DNA of 33,991 nucleotides from UBA1189 sp045660385 (GTDB lineage: Bacteria > Bacteroidota > Bacteroidia > Bacteroidales > Bacteroidaceae), in NCBI GenBank assembly GCA_045660385.1, contig JAZRDT010000121.1:1-33991 (forward strand), written 5' to 3'. The position numbers and the translations under genes are program-made. Under the pieces are notes generated by a model. It ran no database searches, was not told the origin of the DNA, and saw nothing but the letters and a program-made list of their open reading frames with translations. Shown here piece after piece: positions 7,201 to 15,400 of the stretch. Within the stretch, counting starts at the first letter, position 1. Every line of letters starts with the position of its first letter.

Positions 7201-7576
7201 GGTTACGAACACTCGACCAGTACGATTACGTCGTGGAGATAGGTCCTATATAAGGCTTTTAGGGTCGATGTCCGTTATTTGTCCCACACCATTCACTGGA
7301 GCAGACCTCCTTTCACAGCATGCCCTTTAGTCTATATTATAGGGCTCGACCTGGCGGATGATTCAAATTATACCCCAGGGGGAAATGAAGATGTAAAAAG
7401 CGGAGAGGCACATATTTAAAATCGAGCAGTTGCTTATAGGACCTTTTTCAGACTCCAATTGTCCATTTGGTGGTCGTTGTATTCAAAGACTTGTTCATCG
7501 ATTTCTATTTGGTTCGTGTTTTGTATTTCCCCGATAATGCGATTGTTAAAATCGCTGCAAAGTTACATGAAAAATG
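7201..7576. other. Intergenic region without intact genes
   Basis: No convincing gene is present. Short readable fragments occur, such as QYDYVVEIGPI near 7220-7250 and GLDLADD at 7342-7362, the latter matching remnants beside the hip module. The dispersed repeat at 7349-7401 lies here. A minus-strand TAACTTTG box at 7565-7558 could be a promoter with no gene behind it. Confidence 0.5.
7349..7401 (+). repeat. Dispersed repeat, copy 2
   Basis: Matches 1363-1423 upstream of the hip operon: GGCGGATG, then ATTCAAATTATACCCC, a G-run and ATGAAGATGTAAAAAGC. Here it stands alone with no kinase or HTH gene nearby, so it looks like a leftover left end of the same kind of module or an isolated operator. 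Confidence 0.75.
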
Positions 7577-7613
7577 TAAAAAAATACGGAGGATTGCGAT
7601 GAATCCTCCGTAT
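7577..7613 (-). terminator. Intrinsic terminator of gdhA
   Basis: On the minus strand a perfect 12-bp stem, ATACGGAGGATT (7613-7602) pairing with its complement (7595-7584), has a 6-base loop and is followed directly by a run of seven T. It lies 22 bases past the gdhA stop. Confidence 0.92.
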
Positions 7614-7634
7614 CGTTCGGTGTTTATGTGGGGT

Positions 7635-8972
7635 TTAGTAGATACCTTGTGCAAGCATGGCGTTGGCAACCTTCATGAAGCCTGAGATGTTGGCTCCCTT
7701 GACGTAGTTGATGTAGCCGTCGGGCTGGCGGCCATACTTCACGCACTGCTCGTGGATAGAGTACATGATGTATTGCAACTTCTTGTCCACTTCGGCTGCA
7801 CTCCATGAGATGTGGCAGGCGTTCTGGCTCATTTCGAGTCCGCTAGTAGCCACACCACCTGCGTTCACGGCCTTACCGGGAGCATAGAGCATCTTGTGCT
7901 CGATGAAGAGTTCGATAGCCTCGGGGGTACAACCCATGTTAGAGATTTCACCTACGCAGATCACGCCATTGTCGATGATGTGCTGTGCATCCTCGCCGTT
8001 GAGCTCGTTCTGTGTGGCGCAGCAGAGGCAGATATCGACCTTCTGCTCCCACGGACGGCGACCAGGATAGAAAGTGGCTTCGGGGTATTTCTCTACGTAG
8101 GGCTCTACGATATCGTCGCCTGAGTCGCGCAGTTCGAGCATGTATTCGATCTTCTCGCCGCTGATGCCGGTGGGGTCGTATACATAGCCGTCGGGACCGC
8201 TGATGGTCACTACCTTGGCTCCCAGTTCGGTAGCCTTGAGGGCTGCGCCCCATGCCACGTTACCGAATCCGCTGATGGCAACAGTCTTGCCGCTGATGTC
8301 GATGCCGCGTGTTGCGAGCATCTGATTCACGAAATAGAGTCCGCCAAAACCTGTAGCCTCGGGGCGGATGAGCGAGCCTCCGAAGTCGAGACCCTTACCG
8401 GTCATCACGCCTGTGCACTCGCGGGTGAGCTTCTTGTACATACCCATGAGGTAGCCTACTTCACGACCGCCCACGCCGATATCGCCGGCAGGTACGTCGG
8501 TGTCGGGGCCGAGGTTGTGCCACAGTTCGGTCATGTAGGCCTGGCAGAAGCGCATGATCTCGTTTTGGCTCTTGCCGCGGGGTGAGAAGTCTGAACCTCC
8601 CTTACCGCCACCCATGGGGAGTGAGGTGAGGGCGTTCTTGAAGGTCTGCTCGAAGCCGAGGAACTTCAAGATGCTGAGGTTTACCGATGCGTGGAATCGG
8701 AGACCGCCCTTGTACGGGCCAATGGCATTATTGTATTGTACGCGATAGCCGAGGTTGGTCTGCACCTCGCCCTTGTCGTCGACCCATGTGACGCGGAAGG
8801 TGATGATGCGGTCGGGCTCTACCATGCGCTCGATGATTTTGGCTTTCTCAAACTCGGGATGCTGGTAGTAAACCTCCTCTACAGAATGTAAAACCTCAGT
8901 GACTGCCTGGATGTATTCCGGCTCGTTCGGGTGCTTGCGTTCAAGATCCTGAATGATTTCATTAATCTTCAT
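7635..8972 (-). CDS. gdhA: NADP-type glutamate dehydrogenase
   Basis: A 445-residue hexameric-type glutamate dehydrogenase, the usual length for the family. It makes glutamate from 2-oxoglutarate and ammonia with NAD(P)H, in the cytoplasm. The active-site segment SLPMGGGKGGSDFSPRGKS contains catalytic Lys124, equivalent to Lys128 of E. coli GdhA; PYKGGLRFH precedes it and the nucleotide-binding fold has AISGFGNVAWGAA. The gene has its own terminator and a -7 box TATCTTTG at 9031-9024, so it is probably a single-gene unit. It diverges from the ATP-grasp gene at 9099. NADP rather than NAD use is inferred from overall similarity. Confidence 0.97.
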   Translation of the reverse strand: MKINEIIQDLERKHPNEPEYIQAVTEVLHSVEEVYYQHPEFEKAKIIERMVEPDRIITFRVTWVDDKGEVQTNLGYRVQYNNAIGPYKGGLRFHASVNLSILKFLGFEQTFKNALTSLPMGGGKGGSDFSPRGKSQNEIMRFCQAYMTELWHNLGPDTDVPAGDIGVGGREVGYLMGMYKKLTRECTGVMTGKGLDFGGSLIRPEATGFGGLYFVNQMLATRGIDISGKTVAISGFGNVAWGAALKATELGAKVVTISGPDGYVYDPTGISGEKIEYMLELRDSGDDIVEPYVEKYPEATFYPGRRPWEQKVDICLCCATQNELNGEDAQHIIDNGVICVGEISNMGCTPEAIELFIEHKMLYAPGKAVNAGGVATSGLEMSQNACHISWSAAEVDKKLQYIMYSIHEQCVKYGRQPDGYINYVKGANISGFMKVANAMLAQGIY

Positions 8973-9023
8973 GACAATGCGTTTTTTTTAGTTAATACTA
9001 TGTATAAACAATAATAACGATAG

Positions 9024-9061
9024 CAAAGATATAGTGTTTCTAAAGAAAAACGCTAACTTTG
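9024..9061. promoter_or_regulatory. Overlapping divergent promoters for gdhA and the ATP-grasp gene
   Basis: A minus-strand -7 box TATCTTTG (9031-9024) serves gdhA, and a plus-strand TAACTTTG (9054-9061) serves the gene at 9099. The boxes are only 22 bases apart, so each -33 region would fall on the other -7 box. Leaders would be about 45 and 31 bases. Confidence 0.65.
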
Positions 9062-9098
9062 ACGCGAAATTTTTTAGTTTGATGTAAAATTTGAGGAT

Positions 9099-12000
9099 AT
9101 GGAGAAGCATTTGGCACAGTTCAACCCCTTTCTGAAGGATACCTCGTTTGTCAATCTGATGACACGCCGCATATTTAACGTGCTGCTGGTAGCTAATCCC
9201 TACGATGCCTTTATGCTCGAGGATGACGGTCGTATCGACGAGAAGCTCTTCGAGGAGTATACCCGACTGGGGCTACGCTATCCGCCCCGCTTCACACAGG
9301 TGAGCACCCCCGAGGAGGCCACGCTCGCACTGCAGCAGCAGCGGTTCGACCTCGTGATATGTATGCCCGGCACCGACAATTCCGATGCCTTCGATATCGG
9401 CCGCAGCATCAAGGAGCATTTCCCCAACACGCCAATTGTTGTGCTCACCCCCTTCTCTCACGGCATTACGCGCTATATGGAGCGGCAGGATCTGAGCCTC
9501 TTCGAGTATGTGTTCTGTTGGCTGGGCAACACCGAGTTGCTGCTATCCATCATCAAGCTTATGGAGGACAAGATGAACCTCGAACACGACATCCGCGAGG
9601 GTGGCGTGCAGATGATTCTCCTCGTAGAAGACTCCATACGGTTCTACTCCTCCGTATTGCCCAACCTGTATAAGTATGTGCTGGAGCAGAGCCGCGCCTT
9701 TGCTACCGAGGCCCTCAATGCGCATCAGGCAACGTTGCGCATGCGAGGTCGCCCCAAGATTGTGCTGGCACGCACCTACGAGGAGGCGTGGCTGCTCTAC
9801 GACCGCTACCGAAACAATACGTTGGGTGTCATTTCAGATGTGCGCTTCCCGATGTTTGAGGGAGGTGGCAAGGAGGCCGATGCCGGCGTGCAGTTGCTGC
9901 GCAGAATACGCGCGTGCGATGAGTTCCTTCCACTCATCATGGACTCGAGTGAGATAGACAACCGCATATGGGCTACAGAGGTAGGCGCGGGCTTCGTGGA
10001 CAAGAACTCCAAGAAGATGAACATCGACCTGCGCGATCGCATAGAACAGCACTTCGGCTTTGGCGACCTCGTGTTCCGCAACCCCACTACAGGCGCTGAG
10101 GTGGTGCGCATACACAATCTCAAAGAGCTGCAGGACAATATTTTCACCATTCCCGAAGACTCCTTTGTGTACCATACGGCCAACAACCACATCTCGCGCT
10201 GGCTCTGCTCGCGTGCCATGTTCCCCTTGTCGGAGTTTCTCAAACGCATCACCCAAAACGAGTACGAAGATGTGCTTGAGCATCGTCAGCTCATTTTCGA
10301 TGCCATCGTGCGCTACCGCAAGATGAAGAATCGTGGTGTGGTGGCCGAGTATCTGCGTGGCCGTTTCGACCGCTTCTCCCACTTTGCCCGCATCGGTGAG
10401 GGCTCGCTCGGAGGCAAGGGCCGCGGCATCGCCTTCGTAGACCATTTCCTGAAGAAGCACCCCGTATTCGAGTCTATCCCCGATGTCGAGATACGCATTC
10501 CCAAGACTTTGGTCTTATGTACCGACATCTTCGATCGCTTCATGGAGGACAACAACCTATACCCCGTGGCACTCTCTGACCTCCCTGACGAGGCCATCCT
10601 GCAGGCCTTCCTTGCCTCGCCGCTTCCCGAGGAGCTGCTGGGCGACATACAGACCTTCTGCGAGGTGGTGACGGGCCCCGTGGCCGTGCGTTCATCGTCG
10701 CTGCTCGAAGACTCGCACTACCAGCCCTATGCCGGTGTGTATGCCACCTATATGATCCCCGACCGTGCCGACTGCGCCGCCATGGCACGCCACATAGCCG
10801 ATGCCATCAAGGGCGTATATGCCTCGGTATACTATAGCGGCTCCAAAGCCTACATGAGCGCCACCTCCAATGTCATCGACCAGGAGAAGATGGCCATCAT
10901 CCTGCAAGAGGTGGTGGGCGACAGGCACGGCACCTACTTCTACCCCCATTGCTCGGGCGTGGCCCGCTCCATCAACTTCTACCCCGTGGGCGAGGAGACC
11001 GCTGATGAGGGCGTCGTCAACCTCGCTCTCGGCTTGGGCAAGCACATCGTCGATGGTGGAAAGTCGCTCCGCCTCTCGCCCGCACACCCCCATCATATCA
11101 TTCAGACCAGCGAGCCCGCGCTGGCCCTCAAGGAGACGCAGAGCACTTTCCTCGCCCTCGATCTCGAGGCGGCCGACAAACCTGTGGCAAAGGATGAAAC
11201 CTTTGACCTCGTGCGCCTTACCGTGCGCCAGGCCGAGGCTGACGGCACTCTCGACTGGATAGCCTCTACCTATGTGCGCGACGATGATATGATTTACGAT
11301 ACACCCCATATGAAGGGACGCAAACTCGTGACCTTTGCCGGTGTGCTGCGCTACGAAGCCTTCCCCTTGGCCAAGATCGTGCAACTCGTGCTCCAGTATG
11401 GCGCCAATGAGATGCGCCGTCCCGTTGAGATAGAGTTTGCAATTCGCTTTGGACAACAGTCAACAGCCAACGGTCAACAGACGGCGAACAATTCTCAATT
11501 GTCCATTGTCAATTGTCCATTAAAAGGAATCTTCTACCCTCTCCAGATACGCCCCATCGTGAGCGCCCGCGAATGTATCGAAGAGGATCTCACTGCTATT
11601 CCCAAAGATGAGCTGCTGCTCTACTCGTCGCGCTCACTGGGCAATGGTATCGTCGCTGATGTGCACGATGTCATCTATCTCAAGGAGGGTGCCTTTGGTA
11701 TGGCTTCCAATCGAAACATCGCGGCTGAGATACGCGAGCTCAACCGTCAGTTTGCGGTCGATGGCCGTGGCTATATTCTTGTGGGTGAGGGCCGTTGGGG
11801 AAGCTCCGATGAGGCCTTGGGTGTACCTGTGGAGTGGGCCGACATCTCTGCCGTGCGTCTCATAGCCGAGGTGAGTGCCGACGGCCGACACATCGAGCCC
11901 TCGCAGGGTACCCACTTTTTCCAAAATCTCACTTCGTTTGGTGTGGGTTATCTCACCATCGACGGGCACACTGCACACGAGAAATTCGATCGTGCCGCCC

Positions 12001-12116
12001 TCGATGCTCTGCCCGCCCAGCACGAGACTACTCTGCTACGTCATGTGCATAGCGACTCGCCCTTCGTGTTCAAGATGGATGGTCTGCATGGTATCGGTGT
12101 GGTGATGAAAGCGTAG
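9099..12116 (+). CDS. Receiver-like/PEP-synthase ATP-grasp fusion protein
   Basis: A 1005-residue cytoplasmic protein. Residues 25-160 and about 165-330 resemble response-regulator receiver folds (NVLLVANPYDAF; FDLVICMPGTDNSDAFDIG; MILLVEDSIRFYSS; LGVISDVRFPM). From about 427 it has the nucleotide-binding domain of pyruvate phosphate dikinase and PEP synthase: GEGSLGGKGRGIAFVD, then GPVAVRSSSLLEDSHYQPYA. I see neither the swivelling phosphohistidine domain nor the C-terminal PEP-binding barrel of true PEP synthases, so it is probably not a complete PEP synthase. Residues 785-808 come from an in-frame heptamer repeat (11453-11522). Often annotated as PEP/pyruvate-binding protein; the real reaction is unknown. 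Confidence 0.8.
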   Translation: MEKHLAQFNPFLKDTSFVNLMTRRIFNVLLVANPYDAFMLEDDGRIDEKLFEEYTRLGLRYPPRFTQVSTPEEATLALQQQRFDLVICMPGTDNSDAFDIGRSIKEHFPNTPIVVLTPFSHGITRYMERQDLSLFEYVFCWLGNTELLLSIIKLMEDKMNLEHDIREGGVQMILLVEDSIRFYSSVLPNLYKYVLEQSRAFATEALNAHQATLRMRGRPKIVLARTYEEAWLLYDRYRNNTLGVISDVRFPMFEGGGKEADAGVQLLRRIRACDEFLPLIMDSSEIDNRIWATEVGAGFVDKNSKKMNIDLRDRIEQHFGFGDLVFRNPTTGAEVVRIHNLKELQDNIFTIPEDSFVYHTANNHISRWLCSRAMFPLSEFLKRITQNEYEDVLEHRQLIFDAIVRYRKMKNRGVVAEYLRGRFDRFSHFARIGEGSLGGKGRGIAFVDHFLKKHPVFESIPDVEIRIPKTLVLCTDIFDRFMEDNNLYPVALSDLPDEAILQAFLASPLPEELLGDIQTFCEVVTGPVAVRSSSLLEDSHYQPYAGVYATYMIPDRADCAAMARHIADAIKGVYASVYYSGSKAYMSATSNVIDQEKMAIILQEVVGDRHGTYFYPHCSGVARSINFYPVGEETADEGVVNLALGLGKHIVDGGKSLRLSPAHPHHIIQTSEPALALKETQSTFLALDLEAADKPVAKDETFDLVRLTVRQAEADGTLDWIASTYVRDDDMIYDTPHMKGRKLVTFAGVLRYEAFPLAKIVQLVLQYGANEMRRPVEIEFAIRFGQQSTANGQQTANNSQLSIVNCPLKGIFYPLQIRPIVSARECIEEDLTAIPKDELLLYSSRSLGNGIVADVHDVIYLKEGAFGMASNRNIAAEIRELNRQFAVDGRGYILVGEGRWGSSDEALGVPVEWADISAVRLIAEVSADGRHIEPSQGTHFFQNLTSFGVGYLTIDGHTAHEKFDRAALDALPAQHETTLLRHVHSDSPFVFKMDGLHGIGVVMKA
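11453..11522 (+). repeat. In-frame heptamer repeat array inside the ATP-grasp gene
   Basis: Ten consecutive 7-base units, ACAACAG, TCAACAG, CCAACGG, TCAACAG, ACGGCGA, ACAATTC, TCAATTG, TCCATTG, TCAATTG, TCCATTA, are read through without a stop and give GQQTANNSQLSIVNCPL. The flanking protein (EFAIRFG before, KGIFYPLQIRPIVS after) reads as normal family sequence, so this is an insertion. Confidence 0.85.
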
Positions 12117-12118
12117 CT

Positions 12119-12264
12119 GCGGTTATCGGTTAAAGGTTAACAACTTCGTTGTTGAGCTTCGGCTGCGCTCGCAGTGCGATTAGTAAGCAAGCTTACATCG
12201 CGCTCGCTGGCACGAACCTTAACGGTTAATGGTTAATGGTTAACGGTTAATGGTTAAAGGTTAA
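12119..12264. repeat. Heptamer arrays around a REP-like hairpin cluster
   Basis: Directly after the ATP-grasp stop there are three GGTTA heptads (12119-12139), then a GC-rich block with hairpins: AACAAC-TTC-GTTGTT at 12139-12153 and GTAAGC-AA-GCTTAC at 12183-12196, the latter extended by GCGAT/ATCGC. Six more heptads of the form NGGTTAA follow at 12223-12264. The hairpins lack a T-run, so they are a poor intrinsic terminator. Confidence 0.75.
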
Positions 12265-12329
12265 AGGGACCTCCGGGGTGGTATACCGCAGCGCACTGCT
12301 TTAACCGTGCGAAGCACTTTCACCCTTCC

Positions 12330-12350
12330 TCATTCCTCATTCATCATTCC
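12330..12350. repeat. Heptamer array TCATTCC
   Basis: Three 7-base units, TCATTCC, TCATTCA, TCATTCC, lie in the intergenic region before the CotH gene. Same period as the arrays elsewhere in the window, different core sequence. Confidence 0.65.
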
Positions 12351-12403
12351 TCTGTAATTGCTAAAATAATAAAGCAAAGCTTTATATATCCGTTTGTTTA
12401 TAT

Positions 12404-12411
12404 TATCTTTG
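12404..12411 (+). promoter_or_regulatory. -7 box of the CotH-family gene
   Basis: TATCTTTG matches the Bacteroidetes -7 consensus 50 bases before the ATG at 12461. No exact -33 TTTG is found at 19-21 bases. Confidence 0.5.
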
Positions 12412-12460
12412 TATCGTTGATGCAGAGGACTGCACTGTAGAATCTAATGCAGGAAAGAAA

Positions 12461-15400
12461 ATGAAACGAATACTGATACTTCCGATCGTGTGGGCATGCT
12501 TGTGTGTCGCCTCACTGGTGGCGCAGACAAGAGACTGCTACTATGTGTATTTCACTGATGGCTCGGTGGAGGCCTATCCGATAGAGTATGTGAAGGAATT
12601 GAACAAGACGAGTGAGGGCTACCAGCTTACGCTTATCAGCGATAGTGTGTGCTCGTGGACTACGGATCAGGTGGATGCCGTGAGTGACAACGCTCCCGAA
12701 TATCCGCAGTTTACCGACTTCAAATTTGATGATAAACTCAACGAACAGTTGGCCTACGATGTGGATGCTACCGTCACGCCCGACAGGGTGGAGGCTTCGG
12801 TGGGCGCCATAGGCAAGTGGCTGACTCCCTCGTATAAGCTCGACAGCAAGGTGGGCGAAGTGTATGTGGACGGACAGCTGCAGGTGAGCGGCGTGTCGCG
12901 CCTGCGCATGGCCGAAGAGGTGACCTACACGCTCTCGCTGCCGGGACATAGCCGCTTCACGATGGAGAAGGTGAGCGATGAGGTGTGGAGCGACACCGAA
13001 GCGACGATCCGCGAAGTGGAACTCACCGAGGCGATGCTCTCGACGAATGCACCCACAAGCCGTGAGAATGAGTCATTGGGCATGATGCTCGATGGGATGT
13101 CTGCAACAATCTTCCACTCTACGTGGTCGGCCGATGCGGTGTATGAGGTGGATCTCAGCAAGCAGGTATATATCTCGGTGGCGCTGCCCAAACCGCTTAC
13201 TGCACTGCAGTTCTACTACATGGGGCGCACCAATACGGACAAATATAACGTGCAGGAGTGGGTGGTGGAGGCCTCTGACAACGGTACGGCATGGAATAGG
13301 GTGGCGGTGATCAATGAGGAGTCGGGCCTTCCGGTTACAGGCAATGGCGTCAGCTACCAGTCGCCCACGATTGAGCTGGGTGGCTCGTATAGCTACGTGC
13401 GCTTCACCGCCTCGAAGGTGGGTTATAAGAACTATCTCTGTATATCGGAATTCCGCCTTTATGAGGTACTGGAAACGACACAGCAGCCCGAACTGCTGCA
13501 GCCTGCGCGTTACGCTTACCGCATGGTGCCGATGGGACGTGAGGTGGCTGTGAAGGTGGACTGGCTCACCGACCACGCTCCGGCAGTGCCGCGCATCGAT
13601 ATCAATATAGAGGGTGGCTACATGGTGTCGAGCAAGGACTATTACCTCGATGCGTTCATCACCATACAGGGGCAGGGCGTGTGGCCCGACTTCGAGGACT
13701 CGGTGCAGATCAAGGGCCGTGGCAACTCGAGCTGGAGCAGCGACCCCTATGCCAAGAATCCTTACCGACTGAAATTTGCCAGTTCGGTGAAACCCTTCGG
13801 ACTGACCAAGGGCAAGAACTGGAACCTCATAGCTCAGAAGCAATATGGCTCGATGATGAGTAACCCCATGGCCATGAAGGCGGCCCGCATGGTAGGAACG
13901 GCCGGTGCCAATGATGTGATACCTGTAGACCTCTATATGAACGGAGACTATCGCGGCAGCTATATCTTTACACAGAAGACGGGACTGGCTAATAATAGCA
14001 TCGACCTCGATGACGAGTCGGCAGCCGTGTTCCTCGAACTCGATAGCTACTTTGATGAGGTTTACCGTTTCTATTCGGATAGCTATCGCTTGCCGGTAAA
14101 CATCAAGGAGCCTGACTTCTCGGAGGGCGAGACGGTGCTGGATATGGAGCAGGTGAAGACCGACTTCAACCGCTTTGAAACCGCAGTGTCTGATGTAGCC
14201 AATTTTGAGCGCCTCGTGGATCTCGACATGTTGGCTCGCTTCATGTTTGTGAACGAACTGGTGCTCAATGCTGAAATCAATCACCCCAAGAGTACCTTCC
14301 TCTACAAGGAGAATCTGAACGCGCTGGGCAGTCCCTATGTGTTTGGCCCCGCCTGGGATTTCGACTGGAGCTATGGCTACGAGAGCAACCGCCAATATTG
14401 TACCTCTTCGCCTACCGACAATATTTTCGATATCCTTGTTGGTGGCAAGGGCAACCTGTTCTTCTCGCACTTGTGGCAGGCGAGCGAACTTCTCAAACGC
14501 CGCTACTATGCTGTATGGAAGGATTTTGTCGACAATCACCTGGAGGAGTATATCGACTATGCCGATGATTATCTGGCCTTTGCCAACAGTTCGTTCGTTG
14601 ACAATGCCTCGATGTGGGGCGATGGAGGCAACTATGCTGCCGTGGCTGAGAATATGAAATCGTGGCTCGAGACACGTGCCCACTATATATTGGAACAGCT
14701 CACTCCTTACGACTTGGATGCGCCCATCGACTATCCCTATGGAGATGTCAACAGGGACGGAGCGATTGATGTGGAGGACCGCGAACTGCTTACCCAGGCT
14801 CTGCTGGATGTGCGCGGTGGACAGATCGATGCCACTCAGGCTGACGTGGATGCTACGGGCGAACTCACCGTGAGCGATGTGGCATGGCTCAACGATATGA
14901 TTGCCGATGAGGCGGTGGCCCGCACACGACAGCTTGTGCGGGTGGATGAGTGGCTGCCCGACGTAGAGGGGGAGGATGCTGATGAGGCACTCGTCGCTCC
15001 TGTGCGGAAGAACGCAGCTGCCACCCGTGATGGCGGAGCGTGGGCACAGATGCTGACCGAGTTTGACGGTTTGCCCGGCTATTACAACGGTTACTCATAC
15101 GAGTTCTCTTCACCGGTCATCACTTTGCCGGAACCGATGGAACGCTTGCGCTTCACTGTAAGCGAGACAAATACGGGCGACAAGGGTAGTGGCTACGTGT
15201 GCTTTGCTCTTGCCGAGTTTTATCTTTACGATGAGAATGGTAATCCCATTACGCTCACGGCCGACAACTTCAGAACCAATGCGCAAGAGCCTAGCGAGGG
15301 ACCGATTTCTGATATTGTGGACGATGACCTCAACTCTTATTTCCACTCTACATGGAGCGAAGATTTCTATGAGGAGCATTACATAGAGGTTACATTGCCC

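Noticed and set aside
10692..11456. A 254-codon open frame on the minus strand
   Set aside because: Antisense to the ATP-grasp gene and without recognisable motifs.
13073..14683. A 536-codon open frame on the minus strand
   Set aside because: It lies wholly antisense to the CotH-family gene, whose domains are clearly recognisable; the antisense peptide is His/Arg/Ile-rich without motifs. Long antisense frames are common in such codon usage.
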